A DNA stretch of 64,000 nucleotides from contig NC_083576.1 in NCBI RefSeq assembly GCF_027579695.1, positions 41,465,260 to 41,529,259 of the forward strand, given 5' to 3'. The notes below the pieces were generated by a model. The model worked only from the letters and a program-made list of their open reading frames with translations, was not told the origin of the DNA and did not search any database. Each line of letters opens with the position of its first letter. Positions within the stretch are counted from its first letter, which is position 1. This DNA is from Neoarius graeffei (Eukaryota; Chordata; Actinopteri; Siluriformes; Ariidae). Shown piece by piece: positions 1 through 9,209 of this stretch. Made by a program: the position numbers and the translations under genes.

Positions 1-2
1 AG

Positions 3-2075
3 TACGCCCAGAACCACAAGATGGCGCTTGGCCAAGGCCTGGCGGAATGCCAGCATTGCGACTGCGAGAATAGTCCGGATCAAACCGAACTAACAACCGT
101 ACCTGCTCTCCCCTCCGACCACCACTACTATGACGGGAACGTCTGCAAAGACCTCCCCACCGCTTACATAGATGGATGCTCATTCCATCATGAACGCAAA
201 GTCCAAGCCGGTGTCGGTATCGTATGGGCGAATGGCCCTATACTAGGGAAATACCAACATCAACTCGGGGCTAAGACTAGCCAATATGCGGAGGTAGCAG
301 CCGTGCTCATCGTCCTGCAACAAGCTGCCCATGAGAACATCAAGCGGTTAGTTCTCTGCTCTGATTCAAATTATGCCAGGCATAGCTTCGTCTCACACTT
401 TCCCTCGTGGAAGGCGAAGGACATGAAAAACGCAAGGGGCAAGGAAGTGAAACACTCCGAACTCTTCCTAGCATGTGATCGACTCGTAACCGAACAGGGA
501 ATGTGTGTCTACTGGAAGAAGGTGAAGGGACATTCTCAAGTCCCAGGACCTGACAAAGTCGGTAACGATGAGGCAGATGGCCTCGCCAAAGCGGGAGCCG
601 TAGACGGCCCCCTTTGGGAATTCCAGCCATCATGGCTTCCCGAGATGCCATGCCATAACGTAACCGCGATTACTCGCCAACAGGCTAGAGCAGGTCAAAC
701 TGACGCAGTACCCCAAGCAGGAACAGTGCAACTCGGCCGACTGCCCCAGGACGCCGACCTGGTGTCTATGCAGGAAAGGGATCCCGTGATCCACCAAATC
801 CGTAAGTTCCTTGCGGACCCCGTGGCGTTCCCAATTTCCCCACAAGAGTTGCAACAGTCCCGAGACTTAAATCACCTTCACAATCTCAAAAACAGCTTAA
901 AACTCGAGAAAGGACTCCTGGTGTATGCACCACGCAACCAGGGACCTCCCCGGTGGGTCGTGCCCACAGATCATAGGGGGGTCATGTTGCAGTACGCTCA
1001 CGACAGCCCGTGCGGGGGCCATAGGAACGCTCAGGCGACCTACCAGACACTCCAAAAGATTGTCTATTGGCCCTTCATGATTCAGGATGTTACCGAGTAT
1101 GTCAAAGGGTGCTTAATCTGCTGCCAATTCCGACTGGCCCAACCGTTGAACCGCGCCCCACTGCAAAGCAAAGGCATCTCATTCCCCTGGTCTAATCTCC
1201 AGATAGACTGGGTCGGACCGGTGCCGAAATCGGCTCGAGGTAATAAGTACCTCCTGACCGTCACTTGCGCGTTCACGAAGTGGGTGGAATGCTTGCCCGC
1301 CCCGAACGAAACCGCAGAGACCACTGCTCTCCTCCTTATGAACCATGTGTTCAGCCGTTGGGGCTTGCCCCTATCCATTGATTCCGACCGAGGTACTCAT
1401 TTCACCGCAGAGGTCATGAGAGTGTTGTGGGAGATGCTCGGAGTCGAGGCAAAATTCCACATCGCGTATCATCCTCAGTCTTCCGGTCAGGTCGAACGCG
1501 CCAACCAAACCATCGTGAGCATGCTTCGCAAGTATGTCAGCCACCATGGCAAAGATTGGGACATCAAACTCCCTCTGGTGCTGATGGCCATTAGGTCCAC
1601 TCCTCACCGCACCACTGGAGTCACTCCGTTCGAAATGATGACTGGCCGTGAAATGGTTCTTCCCTTACACCTCCTCTACCGACCAGAGGACCTAAGCGTT
1701 GCCACTGCGTACACCGCACACCAGTACGTCACCGACTTGCAACGCCACTTGCAGGCCACATTTGCGTGGGCCCAGGAACACCTCGAAAAGAGTGCGAAAG
1801 GCCAGAAAGCTTACTACGACAGAAAGGCGACACACCGTGAGTACGAAGTAGGTGACAGAGTCCTATACTTCAATTTCACCAAACCGGTAGGAGTAGCCAG
1901 AAAATTCTTACCCCATTGGTCCGGTCCTTTCGAAATCGTCGGTAAACTGTCCCCCGTCGCCTACCGCATCAAAACTTCGAAGCCCAGCCAGGCGCCTTCG
2001 TATAGATGGGTCCATAGCAACCAAATAAAGCTCTTTGAGCAGTCCACACTCCATAGGGGGGTGGACAAACAATAA
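3..2075 (+). CDS. pol: Endogenous retrovirus pol 3' part: RNase H and integrase (partial)
   Basis: The reading frame is already open at the left edge, so the gene starts outside the window; the first internal ATG is at 21. Residues about 45-195 (counted from that ATG) form an RNase H domain with an early acidic YIDG motif, the LCSDSN acidic site and a C-terminal KGHS...GNDEAD block. Residues about 325-370 carry the HHCC zinc-binding part of integrase. Residues about 390-560 are the integrase core, with Asp in LQIDWVG, Asp in SDRGTHF and Glu in GQVERAN. A basic, SH3-like C-terminal domain follows. No stop interrupts these domains. It precedes an env ORF by 112 bp and reads toward a 3' LTR, so it is the pol of the same provirus. 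The integrase is retrovirus-like rather than Ty3-like. Exact retroviral genus not assigned. Confidence 0.9.
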   Translation, partial: YAQNHKMALGQGLAECQHCDCENSPDQTELTTVPALPSDHHYYDGNVCKDLPTAYIDGCSFHHERKVQAGVGIVWANGPILGKYQHQLGAKTSQYAEVAAVLIVLQQAAHENIKRLVLCSDSNYARHSFVSHFPSWKAKDMKNARGKEVKHSELFLACDRLVTEQGMCVYWKKVKGHSQVPGPDKVGNDEADGLAKAGAVDGPLWEFQPSWLPEMPCHNVTAITRQQARAGQTDAVPQAGTVQLGRLPQDADLVSMQERDPVIHQIRKFLADPVAFPISPQELQQSRDLNHLHNLKNSLKLEKGLLVYAPRNQGPPRWVVPTDHRGVMLQYAHDSPCGGHRNAQATYQTLQKIVYWPFMIQDVTEYVKGCLICCQFRLAQPLNRAPLQSKGISFPWSNLQIDWVGPVPKSARGNKYLLTVTCAFTKWVECLPAPNETAETTALLLMNHVFSRWGLPLSIDSDRGTHFTAEVMRVLWEMLGVEAKFHIAYHPQSSGQVERANQTIVSMLRKYVSHHGKDWDIKLPLVLMAIRSTPHRTTGVTPFEMMTGREMVLPLHLLYRPEDLSVATAYTAHQYVTDLQRHLQATFAWAQEHLEKSAKGQKAYYDRKATHREYEVGDRVLYFNFTKPVGVARKFLPHWSGPFEIVGKLSPVAYRIKTSKPSQAPSYRWVHSNQIKLFEQSTLHRGVDKQ

Positions 2076-2174
2076 GTTATAGCCTGCCCAACTTAGTTGC
2101 ATGCCTCTCAATCCATAAGCGTGCATCTATAAGTAACCACCCTTGTTACCACTCAAATAGGAATAACAAACTCC

Positions 2175-2187
2175 TGTATGTTGCAGA
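2175..2187 (+). promoter_or_regulatory. Candidate splice acceptor for subgenomic env mRNA
   Basis: The sequence TATGTTGCAG ends at 2186, one base before the env ATG at 2188. A pyrimidine-poor tract makes it a moderate acceptor, but its position fits a spliced env message. Inference from position only; the donor would lie outside the window. Confidence 0.35.
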
Positions 2188-3930
2188 ATGGCCCCTCTCT
2201 GGATCCTCGGCATCTTCCTAGTCCTGCAGACCACATTGGCCGGTAACATAGTGGAACCAGGTCCGCCGAGCGGCATTGTTCTCCAAGATGCCCCAGGACT
2301 GCTCCTCACCAATTGCCGCATCCACACCCAACATGTGTACACCCGCCTTGATCCTTGGGACGTGTATCGTAAGCATTTTAGGTCGCCCACACAAACAAAC
2401 CTCGAAACCGGGCCTGACTCTGAGATTGGGTCCAACATCGAACACGCCAAGCGTACCACAGTTCACATGCTCGAACAGTTACAGAAGTTCATAGTCACTG
2501 AGGAGGAACTCAGCGGCAAAACACGCCCTAAACGGTGCCTCGGAGGACTACTTACTGCTGCATCCGCCATCGGCTCTCTGTTCTCAATGGGCCTCTCTGC
2601 CGTTAACACCGTTAGCCTGACCACGGTCAAACGAGAAATGAACATTCTTAAGGAAGAAATGCCAGAAATCCAGGGTAGACTACTAACTCAACAGGAGGAG
2701 CTGCAGGGCCTAGGCAAAACCCTGCAGGGAACCATACTAACCGTTAACATGCATTCTACATTAATCAAGAACACAGTACATGCCGTAGACAGGCTAGCGA
2801 CAATCATGAGAAGCGAAGTCAAGTACGTCCGAGTAATCCGAGACCTAATGCAGGACCTGATGAGAGAAGTAAGTAGCTCTCTCAGCACCCTGAGTGGAGG
2901 TAAAATCCCACCATATTTGATACCCCTCAGCATGGTTGACAGCATACTCCGATCTACTACCACGACTAACATTTACTCATCACAGATTCATCTGGCTTAT
3001 AGTCTTGGCAGTGCTATTCCCATTTTTGTGAACCCTCAAAACCTAGAAATAGGCTTCATCCTCAATCTCCCTGTTATTGAACGGCAAAACATATACAGAA
3101 TCAAATCTGTCCTTAATGTAGGTTTCTGGAACAACGACGTACACGTACGTTTGCAGACACCTCCCACCATAGCCTATCACGATGACAACCCCTCTATCTA
3201 CCTCGGCCCTAACTTAGACATGTGCATCTCTACCAAAGATATCCACTGGGTCTGCCCCAGCAATCCCTTTATCCGAGACACCACAGACCGTCTCTGTGGA
3301 TTGACAAAAGTCCCCGATCAGAAGTGTGCAGGCAAATTGTCTATTAAAGATGAAGGAATAGGAACTAGAGTAGAAAGAGCTGGTAATCGGTGGCTAATCA
3401 ACACTCCCCAAACTGAGATTCTGATATCCTATGATCATCATAACACTGCCACTAGAATGAAGATCCCTAATGAAACCTCTCTCCTAAGTGTCCCACTAGG
3501 AGCCACTGTTCACATGGGTGACATCACCCTCCATCACCTTAGCGCTGACCAGTATGAGACTGAGATAGAAATGCCCGATGCCTTCCCAGGTCACGAACTT
3601 GAGATAAACTCCACCCTCCAAGCACAACTACTGCTGGAAGGGACCAAAACCATGCAATTCAATCTTAAGCCCACTGGCATCGCTACCACTTTCTTGAATA
3701 ACCGCGCAAACCCCTCGTCCGATCAAGGATCTTTAATAAGCCGAATTGCGCTGGGATTTCTAGCTAGCGGTTGGGTTATCACAGTCTTCATAGCCATCAC
3801 TCTACATAGGTACATACTGACACTACACCGCAAACTGGACAAAACGATCTACGCACCTGAGAAACTAGATCGTGGCATTGTCCGATTCTCCATCAGGCCT
3901 AAGGCCTCCACTAACTTTCTTGAAGAGTAG
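2188..3930 (+). CDS. env: Endogenous retrovirus envelope glycoprotein, 580 codons, open
   Basis: A complete ORF with the architecture of a class I viral membrane fusion protein. Residues 1-19 look like a signal peptide. A furin-type site RPKR is at residues 113-116. It is followed immediately by a hydrophobic Gly/Ala-rich segment (about 117-143) suitable as a fusion peptide, then a heptad-rich stretch (about 145-235). A Cys-containing central region follows, with two N-glycosylation sequons (NET, NST). A transmembrane segment lies near 516-540 and a cytoplasmic tail of about 40 residues ends the protein. I do not see the CX6CC/CWLC motif pair of gamma-type retroviral Env. The short N-terminal subunit (about 115 residues) and long C-terminal subunit recall paramyxovirus-type or baculovirus F-type fusion proteins. 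Lokiretroviruses, a fish and amphibian retrovirus lineage reported to have mononegavirus-like Env, are a candidate relative; this is recalled, not tested. No stop or frameshift is visible. Confidence 0.85.
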   Translation: MAPLWILGIFLVLQTTLAGNIVEPGPPSGIVLQDAPGLLLTNCRIHTQHVYTRLDPWDVYRKHFRSPTQTNLETGPDSEIGSNIEHAKRTTVHMLEQLQKFIVTEEELSGKTRPKRCLGGLLTAASAIGSLFSMGLSAVNTVSLTTVKREMNILKEEMPEIQGRLLTQQEELQGLGKTLQGTILTVNMHSTLIKNTVHAVDRLATIMRSEVKYVRVIRDLMQDLMREVSSSLSTLSGGKIPPYLIPLSMVDSILRSTTTTNIYSSQIHLAYSLGSAIPIFVNPQNLEIGFILNLPVIERQNIYRIKSVLNVGFWNNDVHVRLQTPPTIAYHDDNPSIYLGPNLDMCISTKDIHWVCPSNPFIRDTTDRLCGLTKVPDQKCAGKLSIKDEGIGTRVERAGNRWLINTPQTEILISYDHHNTATRMKIPNETSLLSVPLGATVHMGDITLHHLSADQYETEIEMPDAFPGHELEINSTLQAQLLLEGTKTMQFNLKPTGIATTFLNNRANPSSDQGSLISRIALGFLASGWVITVFIAITLHRYILTLHRKLDKTIYAPEKLDRGIVRFSIRPKASTNFLEE

Positions 3931-4277
3931 GCTTGCTAACACGCTAACTAACCCCTCTTTTCCATTTTCTTTTATGGAGTTTTGATTATTTTTTTGTTTG
4001 CTGTGTGAAATGTTGTATGTAGAAGGTAGTTAAGTAGCCATAGTGTAATTGTTTTCATGTCCAAGTGCCTATGCTTTCATGCCCAAGTGCCTATGCATCT
4101 TATGGACTGTATGAAATGAATTGAACTGTTGAACTGTGTCTGAAAGACTTTTCACAGAAAGGACCCTTGGAACTACCTCATTGTGGAACTACCTCATTGT
4201 GGAACTACCAGGGACTGTGGGTCGCGGACTAAACACCATGTGCCCATAGGGTATCACTCCTTTCAGCGCCTATGGCC
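3931..4277 (+). other. Env to 3' LTR spacer with short direct repeats
   Basis: No coding signal. Two small imperfect tandem duplications are visible: an AAGTGCCTATGC-type unit near 4061-4095 and GGAACTACCTCATTGT units at about 4169-4208. Confidence 0.6.
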
Positions 4278-4288
4278 AAGGGGGGGAA
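4278..4288 (+). promoter_or_regulatory. Polypurine tract of the ERV
   Basis: AAGGGGGGGAA sits directly before the TGTTGG that opens the 3' LTR, the standard place for the plus-strand primer of a retrovirus. Confidence 0.85.
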
Positions 4289-5111
4289 TGTTGGTAACTT
4301 GCCAGTGCCCCCTATAACGATCCCACAATTCCTTGCGCGCTCCACCCAGATGTGACGTAAAGTGGAACTGCTTTAACTGTATCGAGAGCGCCTCGATTCG
4401 TCCTCTCGTGTTCTGGCTACTGGAGTGGTCGGACGGACTGTTGGCACACTCGCCTACAGTGTTGAGACTAACCGCTATTGTCTGAGAACAGCCTGTTCAA
4501 ATTAGTTTCGGCCGAACTTTTGAACGACCCGCTAAGTTTCAGTGATATAGTGGTTTTGATTCTAAACCTTTGCAAAGTTTAACTACAGTTAAGTAGTTTT
4601 CCACGCTAAGAGGCATTTGCGGACAGCTTCGCTCCTCTCAGCCTTTTTCTCGTCGACGCATCACCGGAGGTTTCTCCTGAAGCACCGTGGGCCAACTAGG
4701 CCTCCATCTCCCTGCTTCGTTAGCCGCGGTTGGACGCAACTCGCCGCTAACCTCCTCTCCTCGGACCGCGACCCTCAGCGCGGACATCGGAGAACGAACT
4801 TCCATCGCATTGAGTAGGCACTTGGGCAAATTTTAATTTGTAGCTTATTCAGATGGTTGTTAGGGTCATGTTTAAGCTTTGAGCTGTTTAGCATACCCGC
4901 TCAGACATGGAAGGTGTTTGTTTTTTTATTGTTTGTTTTGGTTCTGTTTTTTTCTTTGAACTTGTTAGACAGGGTATCTTGCATGATATCTTTCCTTAAC
5001 TCCATTGCTAGCTTCCCTATCTGATTAGCAGCGCAGCAACAAGTTTGTTATTTTAAGCTCCGAGGCTGGACCGCTACAAGGCCTAGTTCTCTCCATCCAA
5101 CACCTATCACA

Positions 5112-5148
<37 letters not shown>

Positions 5149-5938
5149 GTTGAGTTCTTTGCCTAGATAGTCTGTTGGAAATTGTTGTTAAGTACAGTGT
5201 TTGGATCCAGCTGTAACGTGGTCAGATTCTCCTTAGCAACTTATTGCTAGCTATCTCAGGGTGATACACTAGCTGGTAGGCTTGTGTTCTCGACTAGGCC
5301 TGCAGGCGCCATATTTCCCGACGCCATTTTGATATCTCCCTCATTGAGTTACCTGTGATACGACACCTAGGCACTGACCGCCATTTTGTTTAAGCATTGC
5401 CAGAGTGGCTAGTCGTTAGCATCTGCCCACAGATACATACACACCTACACACACGCACGCATCGGCTTGCCCTAGTCTCACACACACACACCTACACACA
5501 CGCACACACAAGGGATTCTCTTTTCCTATCTCTTTCTCTCTCTCTTTCCCTCAAATTTATGGTCCAGGTGTAACTGTTCTATTGTTTTGTCTTGTTATTA
5601 CCTTTGCCCGACATTGAATGTATTTTGTGAGATTATTATTAGTGAGTAGTAGACAAATAAAAGCTAATCAAATTGAATTACATTTTACTTGTTCCTGTTG
5701 TTTATTCACAAGGTCAACTATTTAGAACTCCTTTTTCCTTCAAAAATTTAGCTTTTGTATACAACTGGGTTTCCCATCTAATGCAGAGCTACCATTAATC
5801 TTGAATGTAACCATTCACGGTGAGTATTAAGATTAATAATTTAAGATTTTATGAGACTGATCTTTATTTATAAATTGATTAATTCAATTATCAATTACAT
5901 AATTTATAATTTAATTAATCCCAATTCCACCTACAACA
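4289..5938 (+). repeat. ERV 3' LTR, about 1.65 kb
   Basis: Begins TGTTGG right after the polypurine tract and ends in CTACA (5935) or CAACA (5938). Beyond that the sequence is recognisably the interior of a Tc1-like element also present at 7530-14570. In that copy the same spot reads ACAAGAATGG, so ACAAG may be the target site and 5935 the true end. An AATAAA signal lies at 5656-5661. A pure TC tract (about 5115-5146) and CA-rich stretches (5440-5510) lie inside. The left third is GC-rich and the right end strongly AT-rich. It is long for a retroviral LTR. The 5' LTR is outside the window, so identity between LTRs cannot be judged. Confidence 0.75.
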
Positions 5939-6264
5939 AGAATGGGTTAACATTCCTATCCCTAAACTTGAGCAACTTGTCTCCTCAGTCCCCAGACATT
6001 TACAGACTGTTGTAAAGAGAAAAGGGGATGTCTCACAGTGGTAAACATGGCCTTGTCCCAACTTTTTTGAGATGTGTTGTTGTCATGAAATTTAAAATCA
6101 CCTAATTTTTCTCTTTAAATGATACATTTTCTCAGTTTAAACATTTGATATGTCATCTATGTTCTATTCTGAATAAAATATGGAATTTTGAAACTTCCAC
6201 ATCATTGCATTCTGTTTTTATTTACAATTTGTACTTTGTCCCAACTTTTTTGGAATCGGGGTTG
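5939..6264 (+). mobile_element. Tc1-like element (family T1), end fragment interrupted by the ERV
   Basis: Near-identical, in inverted orientation, to the left end of the T1 copy at 7530-7855. Ends with the terminal inverted repeat TTGGAATCGGGGTTG followed by TA. Its remaining part must lie left of the ERV, outside the window. It contains only the transposase C-terminal end and the terminal repeat. Confidence 0.85.
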
Positions 6265-6266
6265 TA

Positions 6267-6771
6267 CATTGTGTACTGAGTGTAAGCACCAGACTCACAC
6301 AAGACTAACTATGACAGCATTTATTTTACTATGTGACTCTCTTCGTGCAATAATTTATAATGTGCAGTACTTTATAAGGTGACTCTCTCTGTGCAATACC
6401 TCACTCCATAATGTGAAATGCAACACATTCACCTCAGGACTGTGCACCTTACACACAACACATACACCTCAGGACTGTGCACCTTACACACAACACATAC
6501 ACCTCAGGACTGTGCACCTTACACACAGCACATACACCTCAAGTCTGTGCACCTTACCTTACCTTGCAATACTTCATAATGTGTAATATTTTATTTTATA
6601 ATGTGACTCTCGTGCAATAATTTATAATATGCAATACTTTATAAAGTGACTCTTTCTGTGCAATACTTTATAATGTGCAATGAGCAATACCTCACTCCAT
6701 AATGTGTAACACAACACATACACCTCAGGACTGTGCACCTTACCCCCTTACACCCTCCCCCCTTTTTTTCC

Positions 6772-6808
<37 letters not shown>

Positions 6809-6910
6809 ACGCTGTTTGCTGTTATTGGAGATGCTTTAGTCTCATTGTACATGTGTATAGTGACAATAAAGGCATTCTATTCTATTCTATTCTATTATAT
6901 TATATAACTA
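6267..6910. repeat. Minisatellite and low-complexity block, probable non-LTR element tail
   Basis: Four copies of a 35-bp unit containing CACCTCAGGACTGTGCACCT start at 6430, 6465, 6500 and 6535, with an isolated copy at about 6720. AT-rich GTGCAATA.TTTATAATGTG motifs recur at both sides. A TC microsatellite follows (about 6773-6806). The block ends in GTGACAATAAAGGC and an ATTCT repeat (6872-6900), the kind of 3' tail seen on fish non-LTR retrotransposons. No coding capacity seen. Confidence 0.6.
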
Positions 6911-6977
6911 AAAAGGAGAGCCAGAAGGTAACACAGACATGAGAGTGCCCTGGGACATAAAGCGGCCAGCCACTCTT

Positions 6978-7030
6978 TATTTTTCTGTAAAGCCGCTTTG
7001 CAACAATGTCTGTTGTTAAAAGTGCTACAC
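6978..7030 (+). mobile_element. L2-type LINE 3' tail fragment
   Basis: About 50 bp (GCTTTGCAACAATGTCTGTTGTTAAAAG) match the 3' end of the LINE at 53290-54968. Too short to carry coding sequence. Confidence 0.6.
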
Positions 7031-7075
7031 TTTTTTCCTTATCTATTTTGTAATATTTGTTTATGCTTATGAGTA

Positions 7076-7441
7076 CATCCATTCATCTGTAGCCGCTTAT
7101 CCTGTACAGGGTCGCAGGCAAGCTGGAGCCTATCTCAGCTGACTATGGGCAAGAGGTGGGGTGCACCCTGGACAAGTCGCCAGATCATTGCAGGGCTAAC
7201 ACATACAGACAAACAACCATTCACACTCACACCTATGGTCAATTTAGAGCCACCAATTAACCTAACCTGCATGTCTTTGGACTGTGGGGGAAGCCAGAGC
7301 ACCCGGAGGAAACCCATGCAGATATGGGGAGAACATGCAAACTCCACACAGAAAGGCCTTTGCCGGCCGCTGGGCTTGAATCCAGGACCTTCTTGCTGTG
7401 AGGCAACAGTGCTAACCACCCTACACCACCGTGCTGCCCCC
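7076..7441 (-). mobile_element. tRNA-derived SINE, full-length copy
   Basis: Read on the minus strand, the head (7441 down to about 7370) carries a tRNA-like unit with an A box near GGTGGTGTAG.GTGG and a B box GGATTCAAGCC. It is followed by the conserved body (GTGTGGAGTTTGCATG, TGCAGGTTAGGTTAA) and a tail ending at GATGAATGG. The same family occurs at 34065-34243, 50521-50830 and 61215-61585. Confidence 0.8.
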
Positions 7442-7734
7442 TTATGAATACATACTTATGTTCAAAAGACAATGGGCCTCATTTATTAAGATGGGTATGA
7501 ATGGATTTATCTGTAAATCATTCATATTACAACCCTGATTCCAAAAAAGTTGGGACAAAGTACAAATTGTAAATAAAAACGGAATGCAATGATGTGGAAG
7601 TTTCAAAATTCCATATTTTATTCAGAATAGAACATAGATGACATATCAAATGTTTAAACTGAGAAAATGTATAATTTAAAGAGAAAAATTAGGTGATTTT
7701 AAATTTCATGACAACAAAAAAGTTGGGACAAGGC

Positions 7735-8654
7735 CATGTTTACCACTGTGAGACATGGCCTTTTCTCTTTACAACAGTCTGTAAACGTCTGGGGACTGAG
7801 GAGACAAGTTGCTCAAGTTTAGGGATAGGAATGTTAACCCATTCTTGTCTAATGTAGGATTCTCGTTGCTCAACTGTCTTAGGTCTTTTTTGTCGTATCT
7901 TCCATTTTATGATGCGCCAAATGTTTTCTATGGGTGAAAGATCTGGACTGCAGGCCAGTTCAGTACCCGGATCCTTCTTCTATGCAGCCATGATGCTGTA
8001 ATTGATGCAGTATGTGGTTTGGCATCGTCATGTTGGAAAATGCAAGGTCTTCCCTGAAAGAGACGTCGTCTGGATGGGAGCATATGTTGCTCTAGAACCT
8101 GGATATACCTTTCAGCATTGATGGTGTCTTTCCAGATGTGTAAGCTGCCCATGCCACACGCATTAATGCAACCCCATACCATCAGAGATGCAGGCTTCTG
8201 AACTGAGCGCTGATAACAACTTGGGTCGTCCTTCTCCTTTTGAGTCCGAATGACACGGCGTCCCTGATTTCCATAAAGAACTTCAAATTTTGATTCATCT
8301 GACCACAGAACAGTTTTCCACTTTGCCACAGTCCATTTTAAATGAGTCTTGGCCCAGAGAAGACGTTTGCGCTTTTGGATCATGTTTAGATACGGCTTCT
8401 TCTTTGAACTATAGAGTTTTAACTGGCAACGGCGGATGGCACGGTGAATTGTGTTCACAGATAATGTTCTCTGGAAATATTCCTGAGCCCATTTTGTGAT
8501 TTCCAATACAGAAGCATGCCTGTATGTGATGCAGTGCTTTCTAAGGGCCCGAAGATCACGGGCACCCAGTATGGTTTTCCGATCTTGACCCTTACGCACA
8601 GAGATTTTTCCAGATTCTCTGAATCTTTTGATGATATTATGTACTGTAGATGAT
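7735..8654 (-). pseudogene. Tc1-like transposase, broken
   Basis: Cut-and-paste DDE transposase. The longest open piece (7928-8599) covers the second helix-turn-helix part and the first catalytic blocks: VLWSDESKFE with Asp 1 and QHDDAKPHTA with Asp 2. The block with the third acidic residue, SPDLSPIENIW, continues in another frame after a 4-nt deletion near 7948, and the C-terminus runs to about 7735. The N-terminal exon-equivalent, starting with ATG at 14210, lies beyond the inserted chromovirus at 14112-14210. It is therefore inactivated by both the frameshift and the insertion. Confidence 0.88.
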
Positions 8655-8667
8655 GATATTGTTAGGG

Positions 8668-8736
8668 TTTTGCTGGGATTCGAACCCGGGTCACTGGTGT
8701 GATAATCCAGCTACCCCCCACTAGGCCACCAGGGGG
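8668..8736 (-). other. tRNA-like sequence inside the S1 LTR (U5)
   Basis: The minus strand shows a perfect A box TGGCCTAGTGG (8718-8728) and B box GGTTCGAATCC (8676-8686) 31 bp apart, with a 4-bp anticodon-like stem CTGG/CCAG between them. The start CCCTGGTGGCCTAGTGG resembles tRNA-Glu. The T stem has a mismatch and the acceptor stem does not form, so it is not a functional tRNA. The second LTR has it too, so it belongs to the element. Confidence 0.75.
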
Positions 8737-9026
8737 ATGACTCAAGTGCAGAGGCGTGAGGCGAAAGTAGAGTATCAAAAAACAGTTTATTTACACTATA
8801 TACAATCCAATGGAAAAAACAAAAAGAAAATCCAAAAGCTCAGAAGATAAACCAAAATAAAAATATCCAAAGGTTAAATGTCCAAAAACAAAAGGAAAGG
8901 CAAAAATGCTGAACGCTCAGAAGATCAAAAAGGTACAAAGTCCAAAGAAAGCAAAAAATATAAAAAAAACAAGGGCACAGGCAAGATACGTGAGACAGAG
9001 GAAACTAGCACAGTACAGCATAGCAT

Positions 9027-9037
9027 AAAGACTCTGT
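9027..9037 (-). promoter_or_regulatory. Predicted S1 RNA 5' end, complementary to its primer site
   Basis: Minus-strand ACAGAGTCTTT begins 30 bp after the start of TATAAATA (9060-9067). It is the exact reverse complement of the 11 nt next to the 5' LTR (13539-13549). The 5' LTR copy (13918-13928) has one mismatch. Confidence 0.7.
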
Positions 9038-9209
9038 GACAAGGGAACAAACAGAGGGGTATTTATACACAAAACAATTAAGGAACAGGGCGGGGCAGGA
9101 AACAGGCAATCAAGACAAACACAAAACACAGTGGCGGCCTCTAGAGGCCAAAACAAACATGACAAGATAAACATAACAGCAGCCTCTGGAAGCCAAAACA
9201 GTCCCAGTC

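Noticed and set aside
4617-4817. 66-codon ORF inside the ERV LTR
   Set aside because: Short, Arg/Ser/Pro-rich translation of GC-rich LTR with no domain; an overlapping antisense ORF of similar length exists.
7145-7447. 100-codon ORF and its relative at 61118-61603
   Set aside because: Both are translations of the tRNA-derived SINE in antisense.
8668-8736. A functional tRNA gene
   Set aside because: A and B boxes are present but the acceptor stem does not pair and the T stem has a mismatch; kept as tRNA-like only.
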